Source of the DNA: Aphelocoma coerulescens
Lineage: Eukaryota; Chordata; Aves; Passeriformes; Corvidae
Direction: 5' to 3'
Assembly: GCF_041296385.1 (NCBI RefSeq)
Contig: NC_091016.1
Location: forward strand, 12,372,497 to 12,436,496
DNA length: 64,000 nt
In this document: piece after piece, positions 38,148-48,646 of the stretch
Layout: each line of letters starts with the position of its first letter
Numbering within the stretch: position 1 is the stretch's first letter
The notes under the pieces: generated by a model
Told to the model about the DNA's origin: nothing
The model's input: the letters and a program-made list of their open reading frames with translations, nothing else
Database searches by the model: none
Position numbers and translations under genes: made by a program

Positions 38148-38190
38148 AAAAAAAGAGAAAAAAAAGAAAAAAAAAAGAAGGAAAAAAAAC
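38148..38190 (+). repeat. A-rich low-complexity tract
   Basis: Runs of seven to ten A are separated by single or double G. This is low-complexity DNA between two CR1 pieces. Confidence 0.85.
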
Positions 38191-38340
38191 ATCAAAGAGA
38201 GGTTATTGCAGCTCTCTAAGAGTTATCATTCAAATTAGCTTGATGATTTGCTTGGGATCATTGGAGAAGCCTGACTAGAAGAGATAAGTGGAATGTAAGA
38301 CTAAGTGGAAGTAAAAAATAAGGAGATATGATCATAGTAA

Positions 38341-38426
38341 GGCAAAGGAACAGGTTGAACAGGCTTCCAGTTGAGGTGGTGAGCTCCAAAGGCAATATTT
38401 AGGCAACAACTGAGTAAGCATGTGGA
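38341..38426 (+). mobile_element. CR1 LINE fragment, sense orientation (candidate)
   Basis: GGAACAGGTTGAACAGGCTT, then AGTTGAGGTGGTGAGCTCCA and a looser AACTGAGTAAGCATGTGG, follow the CR1 pattern 'GGAACAGGTTGCCCAGAGAGGTGGTGGAGTCTCC...'. It is shorter and more diverged than the other CR1 copies and points the opposite way from the one 300 bp to its left. Confidence 0.5.
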
Positions 38427-38535
38427 ATTCAAAAATACAAAGAGCTGTGCATTGTATCTTTGAGCTTTGAATTACCTGGTGTGTCTTTCAAAGGTTAGAA
38501 GTGAAAGGCTTGCCCCCCTTTAATTACTCTCAGTG

Positions 38536-38536
<1 letters not shown>

Positions 38537-38573
<37 letters not shown>
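38537..38573 (+). repeat. (TG)n microsatellite
   Basis: About 18 uninterrupted TG units; alternating purine-pyrimidine, so potentially Z-DNA forming. Confidence 0.95.
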
Positions 38574-38579
<6 letters not shown>

Positions 38580-40099
38580 ACACAGCACTGGTTTTATTCC
38601 TCTTGAAAAAAAAGACACAATAATTTTAGTATTTCTTAAAAAAAAAGTTTTAAAATGTCTAAAGGAGAGAGAGAACAAACAGCATTGCACCTCACATCTG
38701 TAGGGATCCTGCTTGCCTCTGCTGTACTCATATCACTCCCTGCCTGACTGTTGCAATTCATTTTTCAAAAGCTAGCCCACTTCATTTGACTTTTGTCAGA
38801 GCTGCAGTTTTCTCTGCTGTACTATTAAGTGTAAACACTACAATTATTTTCAGAGTGTTATTGGTCATTTATTTTATCAATCTAATATTCTTATATTATG
38901 AATCTTAAAACCACTATTAACTGTTTTGGGTCATTTCTTATTTGTACCCCAGAAAACTGCTCCCAGTGTTATTACTTATTGGTCATAATCAATTAGGGAA
39001 GTTTTCAGACTATGGCAGTCTTATATAAATACACTGGCAAAGTTCACCTCCTATGATTTCTGACAATTAAATTGTTCTGTCACTTTGGGACCTTCATTAA
39101 TCTCAACTTGTCATCCTTGTTTATGCAGGTTATAATGGCCTGTGTGTGTAAGTGAAATGAGATGCTAAAAGCCCTTGGCTGTTTAACTCTTTGATGAAAG
39201 TCAAGCAGGAATATGATGCTGAAGGGAAAAGTTGGGGGCTTTTTTCATCCCCCAAAATAGCACTATGGAAATTATTGCACAGTTTAACAATTAGCTTTCA
39301 AATAAGGAGGAGTTTCACAGAGGGGTGAAGGAAACAGTTGAGAGTACTGTTATCACAGTCCTTTATGTGTCTGCAGGACTGCACATAGAAATAAAGACAT
39401 GGCAATGTAGATTACTTTCTCTTCCAGGAAAGTGGTATCAAGACATCGTGTCCCAGCAGAGGAATCTAATGGCTAGAGATTTTCAGATAACCTTGCAGGA
39501 TCAGTGTGGCTCAGGTCTCTAAAGTCTCTTGAAACTCAGAGATTTGAGTATTATTATTATTAGGTATTTTGTTTTGGGTAATTCTGGCAGACTGATTACT
39601 TGGGACTGCCACAGGCACAATCCTGAGGAAGCGAATTCCTGGGAAGCAAAAGTCCATTTAAAGAATTTAATTTACTAATTAAGTTCCTGGAGGAGTTAAT
39701 AATTTTCTTCTTTCCTAAATTATCTCCTAGAATTTGAAGACCTGCTTTCTGATGACTCCAAATGCAGATGGTGGTTTACTGTCTTCTGCCCTTCATCTTT
39801 TAAGAAGGTCTTAAAAGACTTTGTAGAATGGTCACTCTATGGCAGCAGCATTGTTACTTGTATCACTCTCAGACAGAATTCCTCAGTGATCCTTCCCTCT
39901 GGAGTGGCCTCTCACTTTACAGCCATCTGAACCATCATCACATCCTCACCTGGCACCATGCACCAAAGATGCAGGTACCTTTTATTCCATGGAGTTCATT
40001 AATAGTGTTTCCTCTTGGGCAAGTGCCTACTGAAATTGAAGCCCAACCTTAACAGATCTTTATTCTCATTTGCAACTGAAAATGAGGGGCCAGGTCAAA
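38574..40099. other. Unique AT-rich non-coding DNA
   Basis: No gene is recognised. A short (ATT)n run is at 39550-39562. Nothing else is supported. Confidence 0.55.
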
Positions 40100-40192
40100 G
40101 CAAGCAGCACAGTGTCCTGTGCTGGCAAAGCTGGAGATGGAGCACAGGTCTCCTGACCTGCTCTGAGCCTCCATCCATTCACAGCTGGCCAA
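40100..40192 (-). mobile_element. MIR-like SINE relic, tRNA-derived head
   Basis: GCTGGCAAAGCTGGAGATGG, AGCACAGGTCTCCTGACCTG and CCATCCATTCACAG follow the reverse complement of the MIR 5' part as seen in sauropsids ('GTGGCAGAGCTGGGAATAGAACCCAGGTCTCCTGAC...TAACCACTGGGCCA'). The order and spacing fit over about 90 bp, so this is a fairly secure relic on the minus strand. It lies about 110 bp left of a legible LINE reverse-transcriptase fossil. Confidence 0.7.
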
Positions 40193-40302
40193 GGTTAAAA
40201 AATAGAAATAGTCTGGGAGTTATCCATCTCAAATCTAAAAGGAGTGTAATGATATGCTATTCTCTGCACCCTGAGAAACATACGAGTACATCTTCTCTCA
40301 GA

Positions 40303-40491
40303 GCACTAATTACCATAATTCTTAGACCAGAGAGAGATCCAGAACACTGCACAAATTATCACCCAATATCTTTAATAAATGTGGATGGTAAGTTACTTGC
40401 AAAGGTGCTGGTTAATAATCTGGAACACATATTCCCAGACCTAATTCATTTCAGTCAGGTGGGATTTATTAAGAATTGTACTGTCATGCAG
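40303..40491 (+). pseudogene. L1-like LINE reverse-transcriptase fossil
   Basis: The plus-strand frame that is open from 40015 to the stop at 40492-40494 becomes clearly reverse-transcriptase-like from about 40303 onward. Motifs in order are LITIILRPERDP (the usual 'ITLIPKPGRDP' region), CTNYHPISLINVDGKLLAKV (usual '(Y/F)RPISL.N.D.K(I/L)LAK(V/I)L') and LIHFSQVGFIKN (usual 'IH.DQ.GFI'). These are the finger-domain motifs before the catalytic palm. They fit the L1 superfamily (L1 or Tx1-like), not CR1. A stop follows seven codons after the KN of FIKN, and the catalytic FADD box is not seen, so the copy is dead and truncated. Upstream residues (40015-40300) are not recognisably LINE and partly translate the MIR relic. 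Bird genomes are dominated by CR1, so an L1-like relic is likely very old. Confidence 0.8.
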
Positions 40492-40494
40492 TAG

Positions 40495-41560
40495 TATGAG
40501 GCAACTCTTCAGTACAGTAACTTCACAGATCAGCAGAGAAGAAATACAAAATAGAGACAAACTATTTTTGAATTTTCTAAATGCTGGCCTATGAATAACT
40601 CTTTGACACTGGGCAGTAAAATCCAGTGGCACCCATCAATCTGTTACAAAAATGCCGATGCCGGTGGGTTAATGGCTAGGTTTCCTAATGGCTAAGTTAC
40701 AAAAAGGAGAAATGGTGAAGCTGCTCTCCCATTTCTATTTGATCCAGAGTTCACATCATAACTTTGTTTCTCTTTTCTTTCATGAGATTAATTTATAAAG
40801 AAAACCAAATCCCATGTGCCTCAAGGATGTCCATTTTTGATGCCTTTCCTTCTTGCCTAGAGAGGAAACAAAGTGATGGGCTCCTACCAAAGATGCATCA
40901 ATGTGTGTGCCTAAAGTTCAGCAGGATAAATGCAAGTCTTAGAGGCAATCTGCCAGATGTTATTTGTCGAAGCTGCCTCTAGGCTGCTCTGAAGCATACC
41001 AACACGTATGTCAGGGCAGAATGAGAGTCAGGGCAACTTTCCAATTTTTCTTGCTCCCAGAGGCTCTCCAGGGGAAGCTAAGTTTAGGAATAGAGAAACA
41101 AAGATGATGAAAATGAGAGATTGGTGTATGTCAGGCTCTAATGCTGAAGCAACTATAAAGCATCATATACGTAATTTCACAAATTTTGAACTCAAAACAA
41201 TAAAGGTGTATCTCTAAATACTTCAGTGTATGAAGAAGGGGCATAAATCAAATGAGAATACTAGTGACAGCATTAATACTTCTGCTTTGACAATGCCACC
41301 TGAGCATATACTTTGGGAATGAGGTAAGGCTTTTACAGGACTTTTGAAATAGAATTTTTAAAAGGTACACTGGATTTTACTCAGGATCATTCTAAGAAAA
41401 TCTAGAGTTTAGCCCATTCATTTCCACCCCTTGCCTTTGTACATACATGCAAAATAAACAGACCAAAACATATGTAGTATTGGTTGCAAAATAAGTGATT
41501 CATCCCACAAAAGTGAAAACACTTGCCCAAATAAACATAACATGGTGGTGAAACACTGTT
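40495..41560 (+). other. Possible decayed continuation of the L1-like LINE
   Basis: Downstream of the reverse-transcriptase motifs, short translated phrases in shifting frames are faintly LINE-like. One is LKFSRINASL near 40912-40941; another is PEHILWE near 41293 (usual 'C...EGT..H..W.C'). These are too weak to call alone, and stops are frequent. It could equally be unrelated unique DNA. Confidence 0.2.
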
Positions 41561-43084
41561 CTTGAAGTAACAACCCACAAAGATGCTGTTGCTTATATTC
41601 TTCTTACATTATCATCTTTCCATGAACAGACAGTTTACTTAGACTGCTATCTATGGGGAAAGTCTATTTTTAGCATGTGTTTGTACATTGGCCAGCATAG
41701 CCAGATGCTGATGCCTAATACTTGCCTGTTGAAAGTGAAAAGAACGAACTTACTGTGGTTTAAGAAGGGAACTCTCAAAAAAGTTTACTACACTATGCAA
41801 AGGGTGAATATTTATTTGGTCCTTAACCTCCACTTCTTTGCAATAAGATATAGCATTAAAGAGATGACAGTGATGTATTTGTTATCCTGCCTGATAGTCA
41901 TGCATTTTTTTTCACCTCCTCTTGCAGTTTTACCTTACTGACATTCTCCATCTTAATGTTTGCATCAGACACTTTTGGTAGTATGCAAATTACATTTAGT
42001 ACATAATTATGCACAGCCGCAGGGTTGCATAAATAAATTTTCATCAGTTTTGCATGTCAACCCTGAAATGAGTACACCTGTACTAGCTCAAGACTTGGAA
42101 ACTGATTAATTGCACCAGGACCACTTAGCTCAGGTGGGATTCTGCATTGAGCTCTCCCACTTCCAGAACCTGGTCAGTCGTGTCTGCACAATACTGTGTC
42201 GTCTTATAGATGTATATGGAGTGCTGTCAGAAGACCATTACCACCCCTCCAAAAGTGGTGGCACAGAGTGGAGCTCAGTGGTGGTGCTCTCAGGAAGAGA
42301 AGTGGGGTCAGCTGAAAATGGACGCTTGGGGCTTTGACCCAATTCACTTTCCCCTGTAAAACTCAGAAATTTACTTCATGAGATTATTTTTAAAATGTTT
42401 TTTAAAACTGTATTTGTACAAGCAATGGCTTTGATGAACAATGGAGGTTTTCATGTTTAGTTTCTTCAGTAGTTTTCCAGTTTTCATTCAGCACTTTTTA
42501 GTGAAAATTCCCACTTTTAAATTAATTTCTGAAACATTTAGTGGATTAACTTGGAGCAAAGAAGGATAAAATGCAACTCACAAGTCATTTATTTCTTGAT
42601 TACAGCCATCTCATATGCTCTGTGTGTATAAATCAGTTCAGTTTAGTAATACCAATTAAACAAACTGTAGCTTTAAAACCTCAAAATATATTTAAATGAA
42701 ATACTTAATTTTTTTTAATGAGCAATCTCACATAATTAATGAGTTTGAAGTTTTGCATAATAACTGAAATGCAGGGACATACAGAGGCTAGATATTCTGG
42801 ACATCAAAGTGTATGTGTGTGGGCACCCACATGTCTTTGTATACCCAGCACACACTTTTGGATCCCTACATGTGAAAACACACAAGCACGTATATGTATA
42901 TTTACACATGCATAAAATCACTGATGGAACTACTGGTGACTACCTCTCCAGGCAAATAAGGCTCATAAATTGACACATTTTGCTTAATCTGTATGTAAAG
43001 CATGTTACACATCACTGTTACAATGCAGACATCTTAACTTTAAATGAGACGAAAACAAACATAAAATTAGCACTTTAGGGAACC
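41561..43084. other. Unique AT-rich non-coding DNA
   Basis: No gene or repeat is recognised. A phrase at 42125-42145 (GCTCAGGTGGGATTCTGCA) vaguely recalls ancient palindromic repeats. Confidence 0.55.
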
Positions 43085-43640
43085 CCCTGCCACTCAATTT
43101 GTGTTGGGTTTAACACCTTCTTATTTTATATATCCTCCTACATAAACAGTTTTATACCAGCCCTTTATATGGTGCCTTCAAAGAATTAAATGTTGAGCTG
43201 TTTAAAAGCACTAATTAGCAGCTTTAATACAAAGGGGAGCATAGTTATTAGTAAAATCTTGTAAACCTAGAATACCCTTCGGGCCCCATCATTTGTGTGT
43301 GAAATAACTCAATAAAAATATTATATTGTTAATCACAAAAACCTTCGAGGGAAATACTAAATCTGGGAAGAAATATAAACTGTACCTTTCCAAACAAAGG
43401 AAGAAAAGTGACCGTCCACATTAAAGGAAGGCCATAAAACCCCAAAAAGAATATATTCACTGATAAAAAGCAGCTTGTTTCGTAGTAAGGGGTTTGCAAT
43501 CTGTAGCCTTATGCACATACAACAACAAACATGCATTAATGGTGTTTAGTTTAAACACAGCTAGTGACATATTTATTAAATTAGCACTTCATTCCTTTCA
43601 GTAATGTGCAAAATGGCAAGGCTTTTGCAAAAGGTAGCTT
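43085..43640. promoter_or_regulatory. Candidate conserved non-coding element
   Basis: A repeat-free AT-rich patch with homeodomain-type cores (CTAATTAG near 43210, CATTAATG near 43533) and a tight run of non-degenerate-looking words. There is no open frame of note. The regulatory reading is inference, because I cannot measure conservation. Confidence 0.3.
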
Positions 43641-44859
43641 TTGATAGTGGTAAGATAATCTTTGAATCTATAGTTATTTTGGCACAATGCAAATTACACA
43701 CATACATATATGTATATAGGTACTATTAGGGGTGTTAATAAAGACATTGGGATCAATCTCACCCAGATTTTCTTTCTAGATAACTAAAAGTACCCTTAAT
43801 TTTTGTTTGATACATTAAAATTATGCTTGACAATGCTGAGTTCTACTTCTTTCAGTACTTCACACATGGTTTATGTTAATAGTTAATATTTATGATGCAT
43901 GTAAATAATTACATTCTTAAATGTTTAAAAATTACACTTATTCCAACATTATTAAAGAGGTAGTGTTTCTAATTTATACAGTGTAATGGAGCTGAGTGGC
44001 ACTAGATGAAAGAAGAAACCTCCACAAATATGGAGAAAAATCTTTTGACTGACAACTAACTAGCATAAAACGTAAAATACTAAGAGTGTCAGAATTTAGA
44101 GATGCTAAAAAAATACATAGAACATTGCTTTTATAGCTTATAGGTTATTTCTTGAGATAGAGCTGAAGACTTTCACCTTAAAAAACTCTTTGCCAGTGCT
44201 TCACTGAAAGGTGTGTGATCAGTACTTTTAATTTTAGATTTCAAGGGAAGAATTCTGAGGTATGTTACTCTTCTGAAATTATTATTATTATAGCAGTTTT
44301 ATATGCCATCATGCAGTATCAATATTTTCATCTGGTCTCATTCTTCCCCTCACATTTCCTAGGAAAAAGACTGGGGAGGGGGGAGAGCTCACCATGCATA
44401 TTTTAACCGGTATCGTCATAATGATCATTTGCTGATCTAGTGCTAGTGGATTTTGCATTTTTTAATAGGAAAAGTAAATAAGCATGGTTTCTAATATTTG
44501 AGGACAATTCTAAGTAGAAATTTCTCCATAGTCTATTTTTCCAACTATGGGCTACTATGAGAAACAGATTTATTTAAAACCACAGTATATTTGCTGTGAA
44601 TATATTTTTAATCTATTTCTCTAACATGAAAGAGCTGGCCAGAGCTTAAACTTTTTTCTTTCGGTATGTCAAGCTTTGCTTTTTACGGTGTTTTATGTTA
44701 CAACCTAATTAGTATCTTACAGTGCCCTTACATGTACTTAGGGTGTAGGGTTTCACTAAATACACTGAACGTTTTATTTTGGGGGACCTCCGTGACACAC
44801 TCTAAGCAGTTTTAGGCAGGCTAAGAATATGTTTCCAGTCAATCAAGCCTCTAGAGATA
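43641..44859. other. Unique AT-rich non-coding DNA
   Basis: AT-rich with no gene and no recognisable transposon. A short (ATT)n run is near 44280. It could belong to the same putative regulatory domain as its neighbours. Confidence 0.5.
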
Positions 44860-45400
44860 GGTTATCCACCTCTGGCTAATGCACTGCTATAAAACCTTCA
44901 CTGGTTTTGACTGCGTGATACAGTCTGTTATTAAACCCCTTAACTGTGCGCGGCCGTGGGATTCGGAAGGGGGGAGGGAGACAATTATTTCCAGTACTTC
45001 ATAAAGCCTACTTCAACAAATTATGTGAAGATTAACTAATAGCAGCCTCAGCACTGGATGGCTGGCCAAATTAGGTATGACTTATCAGACGGGTGCTTCA
45101 TCGGCTGCTCTTTAGAGCCTGCATTTGCAGAGAGGGTCTTTCAATAGATGATGAACCAGGTCTGCACCGCAACAAAAGAGAGATCAAGCAAACGGTGCTC
45201 TGAGCTCCTCTGCAGACCGAGCCACTTTGGAAAGCCAGTGAGGTCTCTGAGTGTCGGCGGTTTTCCTGCTGAGGATTAAATGCGCCTGCACAAAGCCAGG
45301 ATATCCCACAAATCAAAAGCAGTGGGCAAGGAGAAGGAGCAAGCGATGGGAAGCGCAGTCCAGAGCACCATGATGGATTAGGGAGAGGGCCTTGTGAATG
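44860..45400. promoter_or_regulatory. Candidate conserved non-coding element with CpGs
   Basis: A higher-GC, repeat-free patch within AT-rich surroundings. It includes GTGCGCGGCCGTGGGATTCG (from 44947), which is unusually CpG-rich for this window, and GATTAACTAATAG near 45031. The only frame is a 72-codon minus-strand one (45098-45316) without a domain. The texture suggests an enhancer or an untranslated exon or promoter. Function is not shown. Confidence 0.35.
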
Positions 45401-47455
45401 CTCCCTTCTCTGAAGGGGAGATAATCCGTCAATCTCAACAGGGCAATCCTGTCAGACTACACCAAACTGGAATCCCCGGCATCCTCTTTGGTTTTTTATC
45501 TGTCCTGTGGAGGGCACCAGCATTCAATGGCAGTTGCTACCCTAGGCATTTGATGAGGAGCTGAGGAGGGATATGGGGCATGTTTGGGAAAGGAACTATC
45601 TTTTGGCCTCCCTACAAAAACGCTGCATTATCTTCTATCTTTGGAGGCCTGGGCAGAAACCAGTCCAAGATGTTTTGGAAAGGTTGACATCTCTAGCCTT
45701 GCAGTAATAAAATGCAAGATAAATTGTTCATGTTTAAAATATCTTAAGATTCAGACAGGGCAAGCTTACTCCAGTACCATGCAGGTAGAGCACTTGATGG
45801 GCTAGAAGGGCTTCCCAGGAGGAAAACCTTGGAAGATCTAGACTTAAACAGAGTTTATATTTAACCATGAAGGGATCACTCTGCTCTCTCTACAAAGACG
45901 TTTCATTTCCATCTGGAATGAGTATACGATAACCTAGTCAGACCAGCCTCTCAGTCACCAATCAAAACACTGACTCTTGACATTTGCCTAATTATCTTTT
46001 CTCATCATCAGTCATCTCTTGAAGTCTTTGCTTCATTCAGATGCCAGGTATTTCCGAAATTAATCATGTCATTGAAAGCGGCATCTTTTCATGTAAATGG
46101 ACTTTATTATCTGGATCGAAAAGCTCCCCCCCTCTCCTCCTTTGAGCTGCAAAAGCCCATTTGTAGCGAAAGTGTCTGAAATCTGACATGCTGCCTTCTC
46201 AAGAAAGATTCGTAGTGGTGACCTCCCAGCAAGAGCTAAGCATCCGTCACCGGGAGTGCGTGTGTGTGCTGCTTGCACCCTTGGGCTGGATGCATGCTAA
46301 TTTGCCCCATTGTTTCAGGGTGAGTGGCTTTCCAGCACTTCCAAACAAAGCCTTTTTGCATAAGCTTCTGTGTGTACAATTATTTTATGTTCACATCATT
46401 CCATCATCCTATGTCTATTCCTGATATAAGAGGGGATGGAAATGTCTTTGTTTTCTTGTTACACTGGGGATTACAGGCTGGATTTAGCATGTTAGCTAGG
46501 CCACTCCTCTTTCATTAAATCCATTTTGACAAATGTTGGGACCATAGGATTGATCAGCCTATTGCACTGCTCATCCTAGCTTTAACTTTCAAAGGGGCAC
46601 TATCTTCAAACTGTGTTGATTCAACAAGAAACCAACCCACAGTAATTGACTGTGCATGCAGAGTATTGCAGGGATGGATGAAGAAGTAGCAATGACAGGC
46701 ATACTCCTAGGACTTATCAAAGCCTTGGTAGAAGAACGCATTCATTTTTCTCATTAGACTCATATTTTAATGAATTCTGTGATGGGTGGGATTAAGAACA
46801 GGTCAGCACTGATAATGCAGTTCTTAATTTTGGAGATATTACATTTTAAGTTTGTGGTGATGCATTAAACAACTCCTTTCAAAAACACCCTGTTATTTTA
46901 TACCCATTGAGCTTCCTCTGGGACCATCTGAGGACAGCATTATTAATTGTTGGCAAGCTCTATGCTCACATTTAAAAAGTGAAATTTGGGTATCATCTGA
47001 CTAAAAGGTAAAAGTGGAAGCTTCTCACTGGCCTTCTGTGCTTACACTGTAAATTACTAAAACCTTAAGGTCACTGGTTTTTATCATCGGCAATGATCTG
47101 AAAGGATCAGCAAATTTATTAGGAAGTTTTCAGCATTGTGTGCCACGTGAGAGTCATGTTCTGCATTCCCTGTATTTCCTGGCAACAGTTGAAAAGCATG
47201 AACAGACCAAAACTTGGGATTTTTTAATTACAGGCACACTGTTACACATCATTAAGGATAGCTACAAGTGTTTATATGTAATGTATAGATTTTTGATTTT
47301 TGGATGCTAAAGGCAAAAAGAAGCAAGACTAGTTTGCTTCTCTGTCTAGTAAAGGCCAAAGGACTCCTTGAATGTTTTTTATAATTCTGTGTATTTCAGC
47401 AGACCTTCCAAAGGTAATGTTAAACTATCATGACAGCAAAGCCACCACAATATTC
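45401..47455. other. Unique non-coding DNA
   Basis: No gene or mobile element is recognised. Frames are at most 79 codons without domains. Confidence 0.55.
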
Positions 47456-48235
47456 AGTAAATTGCTCCCATTGCTAAGCACTCTCATGGTTAAAAAATTC
47501 CCCTTAATTTCTGGCATGAATTCATCTAGCTTTGACCTCTAGATATTAGATCTTGTTTTACGTACGTCTTTGTTAAACTGAAGAGCTCTCCATCAAATTC
47601 TGTTTCCTCTGAAGGTTCTTGTATACTGTGGTCAAGTCAATCCTTAACCTTTTCTCTATTAAGCTAAACAATCTGAGCTTCTTGAGCCTCTCACAATTGT
47701 TTTCTAATCCTCACAGTGTTTTCGAGTCCTTTAGCCATTCCCTTGGCTCCTCTCTCTAATTTATCAAAAACCTCTTTAAACATAGGCACCAGAACTATTC
47801 CATTAGTGGTCACAACGGTGCCACAGAAAAAGATAATATAACCCGGGCTTCCCCCTCCTTACATATCCTAAGGACTGAAGTTACCCTCCCAGCTACAGAA
47901 CTAACATGTAGCTGACCAGCCACCATCCTGTCATGTTCCTTCTGGAGCCATCTCATTCCAGAAGAGAGTCATCCCCTTTTGTAACTATTCTCTGGACTCT
48001 GTTTACCCAAAGTTATCATTTTACACTTGCCCTGGCTCATTGTTGTCTTTGTGCATCAGTGTCCTGTCGTCGCTACTTACAGCCCTCCCAGTCTATGTCA
48101 GCAACGACTTCATGTTTTCTAACAGCTGTTGAAAATGTTGAACAGCACCCATCCACCAAAGAAATAATGCTTCATTCCCAAATTCTCAGTAAAGATTCCC
48201 CATATAGAGTGAAAGATTACCAGCTGCCCTCCCCC
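47456..48235 (-). mobile_element. Old CR1-family LINE fragment, about 0.8 kb
   Basis: Read on the plus strand, ordered phrases match the antisense of old amniote CR1 elements. They are CATGGTTAAAAAATTCCCCT, CTAGCTTTGACCTCTAGATA, ACTGAAGAGCTC, GGTCAAGTCAATCCTTAACC, TTAAGCTAAACAATCTGAGC, TTCTTGAGCCTCTCACAA, CTCTAATTTATCAAAAACCT, GGCACCAGAACTATTCCATT, GTGGTCACAACGGTGCCAC, TTACATATCCTAAGGACTG and GAAAATGTTGAACAGCACCC. The element is therefore on the minus strand. It has lost internal pieces and its coding capacity; the plus-strand 175-codon frame at 47933-48460 is a shadow of it. It is more diverged than the avian CR1 at 33.6 kb, so it is probably pre-avian. Confidence 0.88.
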
Positions 48236-48609
48236 TCCTCCCTTGCTAAGAAAATTGTGCACTATAAAGCACAGAGAAGAGGCAATACCCTTATCTCTGC
48301 CTGGCACCTCACGTGTCATGCCCACTTTGGTGTGGGATTTTTCATTCTCTTCTTTTTTCTTCTACACTGTCCTGAGAAAGTTCATAGACCTCATCCAGAG
48401 ACAAGAGACTGGGAAACTATCACCTCTACCAAGGAAGAGTTAAAACTCTTGTCTGCCTGATAAAAGGATGTGTGCTAAAGCCAAGATGCATTTCACCAAG
48501 TGAAGGCCATTTATAGGAAGAGCAACACTTGTTTCTTCACATTTAGATTTGCTGTTTTGTGTAGGGTTGCTGCAGCTTTCTGAGATTGACAGGTTGCTTG
48601 GTGTTTATC
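48236..48609. other. Unique non-coding DNA
   Basis: A short interval between the CR1 relic and the HNF1-like site. No feature is recognised. Confidence 0.5.
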
Positions 48610-48646
48610 GTTAATTATTAACGTTAATTTATTGTTAATTATCATG
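48610..48646 (+). promoter_or_regulatory. Exact HNF1 consensus palindrome with extra half-sites
   Basis: GTTAATTATTAAC (48610-48622) is a perfect match to the HNF1 homeodomain dimer consensus GTTAATNATTAAC. A GTTAAT half-site follows directly at 48623-48628, then GTTAATTATCATG (48634-48646), a partial second dimer site. Three half-sites in one direction within 30 bp make a plausible HNF1A/HNF1B cluster. Occupancy is unknown, and AT-rich DNA raises the chance rate. Confidence 0.5.

Noticed and set aside
40015..40302. N-terminal part of the frame containing the reverse-transcriptase motifs
   Set aside because: It partly translates the MIR-like SINE relic and shows no LINE motifs. The open frame is a chance upstream extension.
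45505..45520. CTGTGGAGGGCACC as a CTCF site
   Set aside because: It deviates from the CTCF core at two informative positions; too weak without binding data.
47933..48460. 175-codon plus-strand open frame
   Set aside because: Most of it lies antisense over an old CR1 LINE, and its residues do not match any family I know.
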